Below are positions 44,921-53,092 of a stretch of 64,000 nucleotides of DNA, piece by piece. Position 1 is the first letter of the stretch. The number at the start of each line of letters is the position of its first letter. The notes beneath the pieces are model-generated. The model was not told the DNA's origin, ran no database searches, and was given only the letters and a program-made list of their open reading frames with translations. The translations under genes and the position numbers were made by a program. Origin of the DNA: Duganella sp. BJB476 (GTDB taxonomy: Bacteria; Pseudomonadota; Gammaproteobacteria; Burkholderiales; Burkholderiaceae_D); NCBI RefSeq assembly GCF_003416895.1, contig NZ_QVIO01000002.1, forward strand, positions 248,001-312,000, in the 5' to 3' direction.

Positions 44921-47434
44921 TTATCGCTTCTTTTTACTTTTTGAGACAGTCTTCGCTGCTCGGGGTGCTACCGGAGCAGCCGCCCCGGCATTAGTCTTGC
45001 GGCCACCGCGCGCCTTGGCGGCAGGCTTGGCGGCAGCTTTCGCCGCGGCCGGTTTGGCGGCGGCAGGCTTGCCGGCGCCGGTCCTGTCGGACTGGCCCTT
45101 GGCGACAGCCTTGATCGGCTGTGCTTTCGGCACGGCCGGGCCAGGCTTGATGTTGGTCTTGCGGTCCTTCGACTGCGCATCGGACTTGTCGGCGCGCGGC
45201 GGCGGCGCGTCGGCTCCGGCCAGGCGCAGATCGATCTTGCGCGATTCCAGGTCCACGCGCACCACTTGTACGCTGACGCGGTCGGTCAGCTGGAACTTCT
45301 TGCCGGTGCGTTCGCCGCGCAGTTCGTGGCGGGCGTCGTCGTACTGGAAGTAGTCGGCGCCGAGGTCGGTGATGTGCACCAGGCCTTCAACGAACAACTG
45401 GTCCAGCTGCACGAAGATGCCGAAGGTGGTCACGCCGGTGATGATGCCGGTGAATTCCTCGCCCAGCTTGTCCTGCATGAAGTAGCACTTCAGCCAGGCT
45501 TCGACATCGCGCGACGCTTCGTCGGCGCGGCGTTCGTTGGCCGAGCAGTGCACGCCCAGCGCGTCCCACACGGTCAGGTCGCCGGATTTTTTCTCTTTGC
45601 CTTCGGCCTTGTCCTTGGCCTGCTGCTTGCGGGTGGCGTTCGAGACGTTGGTGTTCAGCACGCTGGTGCTGGCCACTTTCGGCTCGTACTTCTTACCCAG
45701 CAGGATGGCCTTGATGGCGCGGTGCGTCAGCAAGTCCGGATAGCGGCGGATCGGGCTGGTGAAGTGGGCATACGCCTCATACGCCAGGCCGAAGTGGCCG
45801 ATGTTGTCGGGAGAGTAGACCGCCTGCTGCATCGAACGCAGCAGCATGGTTTGCAGCAGCGACGCGTCCGGACGCTCCTTGACCTGCTTCATCAGCACGG
45901 CGTAATCGCCGGCGGCCGGCTTGTCGCCGCCGTTCAGCGTCAGGCCGACCTGCTTGAGGAAGGTGCGTACCTGCTTGAGCTTTTCAGCGGTCGGGCTGGC
46001 GTGGATGCGGTAGGTGCCTGGATGCTTGTGGCGGATCAGCAGGTCGGCCGCGCAGACGTTGGCGGTCAACATGCATTCTTCGATCAGCTTGTGGGCGTCG
46101 TTGCGGGTGCGCGGGATGATCTTCTCGATCTTGCCGGACGGGTTGCAGACGATGTAGGTCTCGGTGGTCTCGAAGTCGATCGCGCCGCGTTCGGTGCGCG
46201 CCTTCAGCAAGGCGTGGTACACCTCGTACAGGTTCAGCAGATGCGGCACGATGCCAGGACGGCGCGCGGCTTCCGGTCCCTTGGTGTTGCCGAGGATGTC
46301 GGCCACTTCGGTGTAGGTCAGGCGCGCGGCCGAGTGGATCACGGCCGGATAGAACTGGTAAGCCTTGATCTCGCCCTTGGCGGTGACGACGGCGTCGCAC
46401 ACCAGCGTCAGACGGTCGACCGCCGGGTTCAGCGAGCACAGGCCGTTGGACAACTTTTCCGGCAGCATAGGAATCACGCGGCGCGGGAAGTAGACCGAGG
46501 TGCTGCGCTCCAGCGCGTCGGCGTCGAGCGCGTCGTTCGGCTTGACGTAGTGGCTGACGTCGGCAATCGCGACGATCAGACGGTAGGCGTTGGCGCGGCC
46601 GATCTTGACCGGCTCGCAGTAGACCGCATCGTCGAAGTCGCGCGCGTCTTCACCGTCGATGGTGACCATCGGGATGTCGCGCAGGTCGACGCGGTCGGCC
46701 AGGTCGGCGTCGCGCACGTGGTCCGGCAGCTTGTTGGCTTGTTTGAGCGCGGCGTCCGAGAACACATGCGGCACGCCGAACTTGCGCACGGCGATTTCGA
46801 TTTCCATGCCGGGGTCGTCCAGCGAGCCCAGGATTTCAACGATCTTGCCGACCGGCTGCTTGAAGCGCATCGGCTGCTCGGTCAGCTCAACGCTGACGAT
46901 CTGGCCCGACTTGGCCTTGCCGATCGAGCCTTCGACCAGGATGTCCTGGGCGATGCGCTGGTCTTCCGGCGCCACGATCCAGGCGCCGTTTTCGTTCAGC
47001 AGGCGGCCGATGATGTGGGTGTTGGCGCGGGTGACCACCTCGACGATGGTGCCTTCCGGACGGCCGCGGCGATCGACGCCGATGACCTTGGCCAGCACGC
47101 GGTCGCCATGCAGGACTTTCTGCATTTCTTTTTCAGGCAGGAACAGGTCTTCGCCCGGCTCGTCCGGGATCACGAAGCCGAAGCCATCTTTATGGCTGGC
47201 GACGCGGCCGGCGATGAAGCCGGTTTCGGTGGCCAGCGAGAAGTGGCCGCTGTCGTCGGAGACGATCTGACCGTCGCGCTGCATGGCGTTCAAGCGGCGC
47301 GACAACACGGCCTGGGCCTCGGTCGCGACCTTCAGCGACTTCGACAGTGCGCGCAGATCGAGCGGCGCCTTGGCGCTGCGGAAGATGCCGAGAATTTCCT
47401 CCCGGCTGGGAATGGTATGGGTAGATTGGTTCAA
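44921..47434 (-). CDS. rnr: ribonuclease R
   Basis: The 837-residue 3'-5' exoribonuclease degrades structured RNA. It begins with a helix-turn-helix and two cold-shock domains, followed by the RNB catalytic domain with TIDGEDARDFDDAVY (metal-binding Asp cluster) and ADVSHYVKPNDALD. An S1 domain (EEFTGIITGVTTFGIFVQLDQLFVEGLV) comes next. A long Lys/Ala/Pro-rich basic tail (about the last 120 residues) ends in KSKKKR; such tails help unwind RNA and bind ribosomes. It is first in the operon with rlmB. Confidence 0.95.
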   Translation of the reverse strand: MNQSTHTIPSREEILGIFRSAKAPLDLRALSKSLKVATEAQAVLSRRLNAMQRDGQIVSDDSGHFSLATETGFIAGRVASHKDGFGFVIPDEPGEDLFLPEKEMQKVLHGDRVLAKVIGVDRRGRPEGTIVEVVTRANTHIIGRLLNENGAWIVAPEDQRIAQDILVEGSIGKAKSGQIVSVELTEQPMRFKQPVGKIVEILGSLDDPGMEIEIAVRKFGVPHVFSDAALKQANKLPDHVRDADLADRVDLRDIPMVTIDGEDARDFDDAVYCEPVKIGRANAYRLIVAIADVSHYVKPNDALDADALERSTSVYFPRRVIPMLPEKLSNGLCSLNPAVDRLTLVCDAVVTAKGEIKAYQFYPAVIHSAARLTYTEVADILGNTKGPEAARRPGIVPHLLNLYEVYHALLKARTERGAIDFETTETYIVCNPSGKIEKIIPRTRNDAHKLIEECMLTANVCAADLLIRHKHPGTYRIHASPTAEKLKQVRTFLKQVGLTLNGGDKPAAGDYAVLMKQVKERPDASLLQTMLLRSMQQAVYSPDNIGHFGLAYEAYAHFTSPIRRYPDLLTHRAIKAILLGKKYEPKVASTSVLNTNVSNATRKQQAKDKAEGKEKKSGDLTVWDALGVHCSANERRADEASRDVEAWLKCYFMQDKLGEEFTGIITGVTTFGIFVQLDQLFVEGLVHITDLGADYFQYDDARHELRGERTGKKFQLTDRVSVQVVRVDLESRKIDLRLAGADAPPPRADKSDAQSKDRKTNIKPGPAVPKAQPIKAVAKGQSDRTGAGKPAAAKPAAAKAAAKPAAKARGGRKTNAGAAAPVAPRAAKTVSKSKKKR

Positions 47435-47777
47435 AAGTATTTCTGTAGTTATTATTGACAGTGTTCAGAGGAAATCCGGCCTGGCAAAATCGTCAGGTGC
47501 ATATATATGACACGACGACAGGCGTAGTGTACTTGGAAACGCCCTGATTGACTAATTTGCGGCCGGTTTTGCGAATTCAAGCGGATTTTTTATGTTGGGG
47601 CATTTGACATCCCGCAAAATTCCTCTATAATCTTGGTCTCTCGCAGCGACAATGTTGAAAAACGGCGGCAAAGTGAGAAACTGCTAGACAGGGTTGATGT
47701 GCAGTAAGGAGCGAAAGCTCATCTGGCGCAAAACTCTCCCCGTCGTTATAATAGCAGAGTTGTTGAGAAGCATCAGT
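47435..47777. other. 343-base gap between rnr and tRNA-Leu
   Basis: No gene was recognised. The gap holds the divergent control regions. On the plus strand there is a strong sigma-70 promoter (47604-47631) and a second TATAAT (47747-47752) with a poor -35 (TGGCGC). A non-coding leader of about 140 bases lies between the first promoter and the tRNA. The rnr promoter must lie on the minus strand, but was not located with confidence. Confidence 0.5.
47604..47631 (+). promoter_or_regulatory. strong sigma-70 promoter upstream of tRNA-Leu copy 1
   Basis: TTGACA (47604-47609) and TATAAT (47626-47631) are both perfect consensus hexamers with a 16-base spacer. The start would be near 47638, giving a leader of about 140 bases before the tRNA at 47778. 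This differs from the three tandem copies, whose promoters lie about 55 bases upstream of the tRNA. Confidence 0.75.
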
Positions 47778-47862
47778 GCCCACGTGGCGGAATTGGTAGA
47801 CGCGCATGGTTCAGGTCCATGTGCCGCAAGGTGTGGGGGTTCGAGTCCCTCCGTGGGCACCA
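47778..47862 (+). tRNA. tRNA-Leu (anticodon CAG), copy 1
   Basis: The 85-base class II tRNA has acceptor stem GCCCACG/CGTGGGC, anticodon arm CATGG-TTCAGGT-CCATG (CAG), variable arm TGCCGCAAGGTG, T-loop GTTCGAGTC and encoded CCA. It reads CTG leucine codons. Its sequence is identical to the three copies at 50977, 51213 and 51479. Confidence 0.98.
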
Positions 47863-47877
47863 CAAAATTCCGCAAAA

Positions 47878-47914
47878 AAGCCGCAGCGCCCTTAAAAAGG
47901 TCTGCGGCTTTTTT
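47878..47914 (+). terminator. terminator of tRNA-Leu copy 1
   Basis: Stem AAGCCGCAG/CTGCGGCTT (47878-47886 and 47902-47910) is followed by a T run. The loop contains CGCCCTTAAAAAGGT. The same hairpin, with one base changed in the loop, follows copy 4 but not copies 2 and 3. Confidence 0.9.
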
Positions 47915-47927
47915 CATTCATGCGCCT

Positions 47928-49037
47928 CTACAGTTTGCTCAGGAAGCGGCCGATCAGGTTGAATATCAGCTCTTCGTTGTCACTACCCTGCTGGATGGGC
48001 AGATCCCACAACGCGGCCGTGGCGACAGTCATGCGCAAGTCCGGCACCAACATGGCGAATTGCCCGCCAAAACCGTAGGCCGTGATCACCTGATGGCCAC
48101 CCAGCATGCCGCGCCACCACAAATAGCCGTAGCCAACATCGCTCAGGTCGCCTATCGGGCCGATGTGGACGTGATTGACAAAACTCTCGGCCAGCCAGGC
48201 GGCCGGCACCACGGACTTGCCCTGCCACATGCCGCCGTCGAGCGCCATCCACGCCAGCTTCATCATGTCCCGCGCCCGCAACTGCAAGCCAAAGGAGCCG
48301 AGTATCGTGCCGGTCGCGTCGCGCTGCCAGGTCACCTGGCGGATGCCGAGTGGCGCGAACAGGTTGCGCGTGGCGACCGCCAGCGTGTCCTCGCCATACG
48401 CATCCGCGACGATGGGCGACACCAGATGCGATACAGCGCTGTTGTAATTCCAGTACGGCCCGTTGGGCCCCAGCGGCGCCACCGGCAAGTGCAGCGCCAG
48501 GCTGGTCAGGTCGGGAGTATGCAAGAGTTCCTGCAAATGGACATCCTCATCCCACTCCAGGCCGCTGCGCATGCGCAGCACTTGGGCCAGTGTGACATTG
48601 CCCGCCACAGAGCCAGGCACCTTGGCCAGCTCCTTGGGCAGCAACTCACCCAGCGTGGCCGTGGCGTCGCGTATCTTGCCGTCACGGATGGCCTGCCCGG
48701 CCAGCAGGCTGCTGACGGTCTTGGTGGCCGAGCGGATGTGGCGCAGGTCGGAGGATTTGCCGTCGGCGTAGTAGCGCTCGCCGATCAGGCTGCCGTTGCG
48801 CACCACCAGCAGGCTGCGCATCTCCGGGATTTGCGCACCTTCGGACAGCAGGCTCTGCATCGCGGCCGCCGCCACGCCCTCGCTCTCCGGCGTCGCCGTG
48901 CGCCAGTCGTCGTCCACGACCACCGAAGCGACCACGTTTTCCGGCCCGGCGCCATTACCGGAATTGCCACCGCCTCCGCAGGCGCTCAACAAGGGAGCGC
49001 CCAAGCCCAGCATCATCACATCGCGTCGCGTAACCAT
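47928..49037 (-). CDS. serine hydrolase, beta-lactamase class C-like lipoprotein
   Basis: The 369-residue protein has an Arg-Arg start (MVTRRDVMML), a hydrophobic stretch and lipobox LLSAC at about residue 20, followed by a Gly-rich linker. The penicillin-recognising fold is shown by the SxxK nucleophile (RSATKTVSSLL) and the YxN motif (YWNYNSAVSH). The third motif is not KTG, so it is more like esterases or 6-aminohexanoate-dimer hydrolases than true AmpC. It should be periplasmic and membrane-anchored. It faces back toward tRNA-Leu copy 1 and lies in the block that separates the tRNA copies. An alternative ATG at 49079 would hide the signal. Confidence 0.83.
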   Translation of the reverse strand: MVTRRDVMMLGLGAPLLSACGGGGNSGNGAGPENVVASVVVDDDWRTATPESEGVAAAAMQSLLSEGAQIPEMRSLLVVRNGSLIGERYYADGKSSDLRHIRSATKTVSSLLAGQAIRDGKIRDATATLGELLPKELAKVPGSVAGNVTLAQVLRMRSGLEWDEDVHLQELLHTPDLTSLALHLPVAPLGPNGPYWNYNSAVSHLVSPIVADAYGEDTLAVATRNLFAPLGIRQVTWQRDATGTILGSFGLQLRARDMMKLAWMALDGGMWQGKSVVPAAWLAESFVNHVHIGPIGDLSDVGYGYLWWRGMLGGHQVITAYGFGGQFAMLVPDLRMTVATAALWDLPIQQGSDNEELIFNLIGRFLSKL

Positions 49038-49164
49038 ATCCGCCCATCGAAAAAAGTGGGACCGCCGCGTGTGTCGCATGCGGCGAGTCGATGGGGACGA
49101 TGCTATGCCAGAGGCGCGGCGAACAGAGAGTGCCGGAAGTCATGCATGCCGGACCAGGCCGGCC

Positions 49165-50769
49165 TCACTCCGGGGCCGTACTCCACTCCAGCTTGAGATG
49201 CGCGCCGATCTCGCGCAGCAGCTCAAGCTCGTCAACCGGCTTGCTGAGGAAGGCGTTGGCGCCCACCTGACGTGAGCGCTCCTCCTCTTCCGGGGTCGAG
49301 CTGGCGGAAATCATCAACACCGGCATGGTGCTGGTGCGCGCGTCGGCACGCAGGCGGCGCGTGGTTTCGATGCCGTCCATGTCCGGCATCACCATGTCCA
49401 GCAACACCAGGTCCGGCGCGCCGGACTGCGCCTGCAGCAAGCCGTCGGCGCCGTTGTCGGCCTCCAGCATGCGGAAGTCCAGTGCGCCCAGCAAATCACG
49501 CAGCAAGGCGCGGTTGGTGGCGACATCGTCCACTACCAGGATGGTCTTGCGCGGCCCCAGGTAGCCGGTGGCGTTGTGACCATCGCTGCTGATGGCGGCG
49601 GGCGCCGCCACCACCGGCATCGCCACATCGAACCAGAAGCGGCTCCCTGTACCCAGCATGCTTTCCACTTTCAGCTCGCCGCCCATCAGCCGCACCAGCT
49701 GGCCGCTGATCGCCAGGCCCAGCCCGGTGCCACCGGCACGGCGCGAGGCATCGCCCACTTGCTCGAACGGACGGAAGATGGCGTCGATATGGCCTGGGGC
49801 GATGCCGATGCCGTCGTCGTGCACCTCGAAGCGCAGCGCGGCGGCATCGGGCGCGGCGCCGGGCCTTGCAGGCAGCGGCAGCACGCGCAAGCGCACCGTG
49901 CCGCGGTCGGTGAACTTGACGGCGTTGCCCAGCAAATTCAGCAGCACCTGGCGCAAGCGGGTTTCGTCGACGCTGATCGCCTCCGGCAGACCGGCCGCCA
50001 GCTCCAGTTCGAAGTGCAAGTGCTTTTGCTCGGCGCGCACGCGCATGATGTCGGCCACCACCGACAACAGATCGGCCAACACCACTGGCTTGGGATGGAA
50101 GTCCATCTTGCCCGCCTCCACCCGCGACAGGTCAAGCACGTCGTTAATCAGCGCCAGCAGATGCTGGCCGCCCTGCTGGATCGTGCCGACGCCGCTCTTC
50201 TGGGTCGGCGTCAAAGCCTTGTCGCGCTTGAGGATCTGGGTATAGCCGAGGATGGCGTTGAGCGGGGTGCGCAGTTCGTGGCTCATCGCCGCCAGGAAGG
50301 CGCTCTTGGCGCGGTTGGCCACTTCGGCGCGCTCCATGGCAATGCGCAACTCGGCATTGGCGCGCTGCAGTTCGGCGTTGACCGCCTCCAGCTGCGCCGG
50401 ACTGGGGATGCGCAGCGCCACCGGCACCAGCCGCACCAGCACGATGGCCGTCACCACCGAGGCGGCGGCGGTGATCGACTTCAGTATCACCGACAGCCAG
50501 TAGTCCGGATGCCAGATCACCCAGATGTCGGCCACGTGGGTGCTGCCGCAAGCCAGGATGAAAATGCCGAAGGCGATGAACATCCAGTCGAACGGCAAGT
50601 CGCGGCGCTTGCGGATAAAGTACAGCAGCGTGATCGGAATGGTCAGGTAGGCCAGCGCGATCAGTGCGTCGGAAATCACGCTCAGCCACAGGATCGACGG
50701 CGTCCAGAGAAAACAGTGACCATGCGGCATGAAGCCCTGGCTACCGAACCAGCTACTCATCGTATCCAT
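49165..50769 (-). CDS. ethylene-receptor-like hybrid histidine kinase
   Basis: The 534-residue protein has three membrane helices at the N-terminus that match the ethylene-binding domain of plant ETR1. Residues D34, Y41, I71, C74 and H78 correspond to ETR1 D25, Y32, I62, C65 and H69 with a constant offset of nine; C74 and H78 (ILACGSTHVADIW) are the copper ligands in ETR1. A coiled coil, HisKA (AAMSHELRTPLNAILG), an HATPase (GTGLGLAISGQL) and a C-terminal receiver (LVLLDMVMPDMDG) follow. AAGGAGG precedes the ATG at 50769. Ethylene binding is inferred from motif conservation; no output regulator is adjacent. Confidence 0.85.
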   Translation of the reverse strand: MDTMSSWFGSQGFMPHGHCFLWTPSILWLSVISDALIALAYLTIPITLLYFIRKRRDLPFDWMFIAFGIFILACGSTHVADIWVIWHPDYWLSVILKSITAAASVVTAIVLVRLVPVALRIPSPAQLEAVNAELQRANAELRIAMERAEVANRAKSAFLAAMSHELRTPLNAILGYTQILKRDKALTPTQKSGVGTIQQGGQHLLALINDVLDLSRVEAGKMDFHPKPVVLADLLSVVADIMRVRAEQKHLHFELELAAGLPEAISVDETRLRQVLLNLLGNAVKFTDRGTVRLRVLPLPARPGAAPDAAALRFEVHDDGIGIAPGHIDAIFRPFEQVGDASRRAGGTGLGLAISGQLVRLMGGELKVESMLGTGSRFWFDVAMPVVAAPAAISSDGHNATGYLGPRKTILVVDDVATNRALLRDLLGALDFRMLEADNGADGLLQAQSGAPDLVLLDMVMPDMDGIETTRRLRADARTSTMPVLMISASSTPEEEERSRQVGANAFLSKPVDELELLREIGAHLKLEWSTAPE

Positions 50770-50896
50770 CGCCTACCTCCTTTGCCTCAGTGACGGGGCC
50801 AGCATTCAGGAGCTTACGAAAGTGTGAGCAAACAAGCAAGCAGCAAATCAGGCGTGCGGCCCGGTGCAATCTTTATCAAAAATCAGCATTTCTCTC

Positions 50897-50925
50897 TTGA
50901 CGGCGCCGTGCCGCTCCCCTATGAT
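50897..50925 (+). promoter_or_regulatory. promoter of tRNA-Leu copy 2
   Basis: TTGACG (50897-50902) and TATGAT (50920-50925) are separated by 17 bases. The tRNA begins 52 bases after the -10 box. Copies 3 and 4 have the same -35 and spacer length. Confidence 0.8.
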
Positions 50926-50976
50926 TCTGGCCTCTGTTACAGCATATGTAGCAGAGAGCAGCAAAGCAGTAACAGT

Positions 50977-51061
50977 GCCCACGTGGCGGAATTGGTAGAC
51001 GCGCATGGTTCAGGTCCATGTGCCGCAAGGTGTGGGGGTTCGAGTCCCTCCGTGGGCACCA
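50977..51061 (+). tRNA. tRNA-Leu (anticodon CAG), copy 2
   Basis: This 85-base gene is identical in sequence to copy 1, with anticodon CAG and encoded CCA. It is the first of three tandem units. Confidence 0.98.
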
Positions 51062-51076
51062 AAAAATTCCGCAAAA

Positions 51077-51116
51077 AAGCCTCCATCGAGCTGAAAAGCA
51101 GATGGAGGCTTTTTTC
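51077..51116 (+). terminator. terminator of tRNA-Leu copy 2
   Basis: Stem AAGCCTCCATC/GATGGAGGCTT (51077-51087 and 51101-51111) is followed by a T run. Copy 3 has the same hairpin with one G-T wobble pair. Confidence 0.9.
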
Positions 51117-51141
51117 ATTTCCGAGTCGTTTCACGATGCCC

Positions 51142-51170
51142 TTGACGGCAGCGCCGCCATGCGGCATGAT
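51142..51170 (+). promoter_or_regulatory. promoter of tRNA-Leu copy 3
   Basis: TTGACG (51142-51147) and CATGAT (51165-51170) are separated by 17 bases. The -10 box is the weakest of the three tandem units. Confidence 0.72.
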
Positions 51171-51212
51171 GCTGCCTCTGTTGCAGAACACGCAGCAGAT
51201 AGCAGTAACAGT

Positions 51213-51297
51213 GCCCACGTGGCGGAATTGGTAGACGCGCATGGTTCAGGTCCATGTGCCGCAAGGTGTGGGGGTTCGAGTCCCTCCGTGGGCACCA
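51213..51297 (+). tRNA. tRNA-Leu (anticodon CAG), copy 3
   Basis: The sequence is identical to the other copies. It starts 236 bases after copy 2. Confidence 0.98.
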
Positions 51298-51312
51298 AAA
51301 AATTCCGCAAAA

Positions 51313-51352
51313 AAGCCTCCATCGAGCTGAAAAGCAGATGGGGGCTTTTTTC
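51313..51352 (+). terminator. terminator of tRNA-Leu copy 3
   Basis: Stem AAGCCTCCATC/GATGGGGGCTT (51313-51323 and 51337-51347) contains one wobble pair and is followed by a T run. Confidence 0.88.
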
Positions 51353-51406
51353 ATTGCCGCTCACTTCCCTCTCTGGAAATTATTTCATAAAAGCACGAAA
51401 ACTCTA

Positions 51407-51435
51407 TTGACGAGGTGCCAGCCCTCCTTTAAGAT
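51407..51435 (+). promoter_or_regulatory. promoter of tRNA-Leu copy 4
   Basis: TTGACG (51407-51412) and TAAGAT (51430-51435) are separated by 17 bases, as in copies 2 and 3. Confidence 0.78.
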
Positions 51436-51478
51436 TCGGGCCTCTGTTGCAGAACACGTAGCAGATAGCAGTAACAGT

Positions 51479-51563
51479 GCCCACGTGGCGGAATTGGTAG
51501 ACGCGCATGGTTCAGGTCCATGTGCCGCAAGGTGTGGGGGTTCGAGTCCCTCCGTGGGCACCA
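51479..51563 (+). tRNA. tRNA-Leu (anticodon CAG), copy 4
   Basis: The sequence is identical to the other copies. It starts 266 bases after copy 3 and is the last of the tandem units. Confidence 0.98.
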
Positions 51564-51577
51564 AAAATTCCGCAAAA

Positions 51578-51616
51578 AAGCCGCAGCGCCCTTAAAAAGG
51601 ACTGCGGCTTTTTTCA
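51578..51616 (+). terminator. terminator of tRNA-Leu copy 4
   Basis: Stem AAGCCGCAG/CTGCGGCTT (51578-51586 and 51602-51610) is followed by a T run that ends at the qorB stop codon. The A run on its other side means it could also terminate qorB from the opposite strand. Confidence 0.9.
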
Positions 51617-52465
51617 TTACAGCGCCACTTTGACGGCGTCGGCCAGCGATATGGTCGGGCGGCCGATCAACCGGCCCAGCGCACCACTGCGATCATCCAG
51701 CGCGCCCTTGGCGGCCTGCGCATCCGAATCGGCGATCAGCTCGGCCAGCGGCGCCGGCAAGCCAACACCCACCAGCATCTCCCGATACTCCTGCTGCGGC
51801 AGATTGTGGAAAGGGATGTGCTTGCCCGACTGGCGCGACACTTCGTCCGCCAGCTCGCCCAGCGTGAAACCATGATCCCCCGCCAGCTCATACACTTGCT
51901 CGACCGCCTGCGTGCTGGTCAGCACGGCCGCCGCCGCGTCGGCGTAGTCGGCACGGGCGGCAGCTGCAATCCGCCCTTCCCCGGCGCCGCCGGCCAGCGC
52001 GCCATGCGCCAGCGCCCCGCCGAGGCTGCCCGTGTAGTTTTCCACGTACCAGCCGTTGCGCAGCAAACTGTACGGCAAGCCGGAAGCGCGCACCGCCGCC
52101 TCGGTCTCGCGATGCTCGGCCGCCAGCGCCAGCGTCGACGTGTCCGCATGCAGCACGCTGGTGTAGGCCAGCAGGCCGGCCCTGGCGCGCACGGCGGCGT
52201 CGATGACGTTGCGGTGCTGCGCGCCGCGCTGGCCCAGTTCGTTCGACGAAATCAGCAGCACCTTGCTCGCGCCCTGGAAGGCGGCGTCCAGCGAGGCCGG
52301 ATCGGTGTAGTCGGCACGCCGCACCTGTACGCCTTGCGCGGCCAGGTCGGATGCCTTGGCGACATCGCGCACGGCGGCGACGATCTGCGCGGCAGGAACG
52401 GTTTTCAGCAGGCGGGCGATCACCAGACGGCCCAGTTGGCCGGTAGCACCAGTAACGATAATCAT
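51617..52465 (-). CDS. qorB: NAD(P)H quinone oxidoreductase QorB-like
   Basis: The 282-residue protein is an atypical short-chain dehydrogenase/NmrA-like reductase close to E. coli QorB (YtfG). It shares the nucleotide loop MIIVTGATGQLGRLV and the internal segments QHRNVIDAA, AYTSVLHADTSTL and YSLLRNGWYVENY. It should reduce quinones in the cytoplasm using NADPH. The ATG at 52465 has AAGGAA upstream and gives the standard N-terminus. It is divergent from an HxlR-type regulator, the same arrangement as ytfG/ytfH in E. coli, and a palindromic operator lies between them. Confidence 0.9.
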   Translation of the reverse strand: MIIVTGATGQLGRLVIARLLKTVPAAQIVAAVRDVAKASDLAAQGVQVRRADYTDPASLDAAFQGASKVLLISSNELGQRGAQHRNVIDAAVRARAGLLAYTSVLHADTSTLALAAEHRETEAAVRASGLPYSLLRNGWYVENYTGSLGGALAHGALAGGAGEGRIAAAARADYADAAAAVLTSTQAVEQVYELAGDHGFTLGELADEVSRQSGKHIPFHNLPQQEYREMLVGVGLPAPLAELIADSDAQAAKGALDDRSGALGRLIGRPTISLADAVKVAL

Positions 52466-52531
52466 GTTGTTTTCCTTCGAATAGGCTGCCACGGGGAGGT
52501 TTCCGCGCGGTTGGGACTATAATAGGGCCTA

Positions 52532-52568
52532 TACTTACGAATTGTAAGTACGCACAATTTAGTAAGTA
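52532..52568. promoter_or_regulatory. operator between qorB and the HxlR regulator
   Basis: A perfect inverted repeat, TACTTAC-GAATT-GTAAGTA (52532-52550), is followed by a third half-site GTAAGTA at 52562-52568. On the minus strand a TTACAA-N17-TATTAT promoter for qorB overlaps it. HxlR regulators of quinone and aldehyde response bind similar palindromes, so this is the likely target of the adjacent regulator. Confidence 0.75.
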
Positions 52569-52591
52569 CCCCTGACCAGAGAAGGAACAAT

Positions 52592-53011
52592 ATGAGCCAA
52601 ATCAAATCCAGCCGGTCCCTGCGCAAGGCGCTGGCCGGCAACCTGGGCGACCCGCGCGCCCACGTGCTGGCGGCGGAATGCCCGTCGCGCGCCGTGCTCG
52701 GCCACATCACCAGCCGCTGGGGCGTGCTGGTGCTGGTGGTGCTGCTGGACGGCACCCACCGCTTCAGCCAGCTGCGCCGGGAGATCGGCGGCGTCAGCGA
52801 GAAGATGCTGGCGCAGACGCTGGATGCGCTGGCCACCGACGGCTTGGTGCTGCGGGTGGCGCATCAGGTGGTGCCGCCGCATGTGGAATACAGCCTGACG
52901 CCGCTGGGGCGCCAGGCCGCCGAGCGGCTGGAAGTGCTGGTCGACTGGATCGAAGACAATTTCCCGCTGATCCGGCAAGCCCAGGAAGAGGCGGCGCTGG
53001 CGGCGGCCTGA
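52592..53011 (+). CDS. HxlR-family redox-type regulator (YtfH/QorR-like)
   Basis: The 139-residue protein is a winged-helix dimer. It has the family core FSQLRREIGGVSEKMLAQTLDALATDGLV and VEYSLTPLGRQAAERLE. A single cysteine near the N-terminus (C30, in AAECPSRAV) occupies the place of the redox or electrophile sensing Cys in related regulators. It most likely represses the divergent qorB and senses quinones. The start lies 24 bases after the last operator half-site. Confidence 0.88.
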   Translation: MSQIKSSRSLRKALAGNLGDPRAHVLAAECPSRAVLGHITSRWGVLVLVVLLDGTHRFSQLRREIGGVSEKMLAQTLDALATDGLVLRVAHQVVPPHVEYSLTPLGRQAAERLEVLVDWIEDNFPLIRQAQEEAALAAA

Positions 53012-53092
53012 GTCCGCAGAAAGGCTTGACCCGGCCCGCCCATCCTGTGACACTGGCTGCTATCACGTACTGCGGAGCGGATACCCTTACCC

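Noticed and set aside
50897..51616. Regularly repeated units that could suggest a CRISPR array
   Set aside because: The repeated 85-base core folds as tRNA-Leu, spacing is too large and uneven, and no cas genes are present.
50876..51617. Several small frames on both strands repeated through the tRNA-Leu array
   Set aside because: They are translations of the tRNA genes and their flanks; the similarity between them comes from the repeated tRNA.
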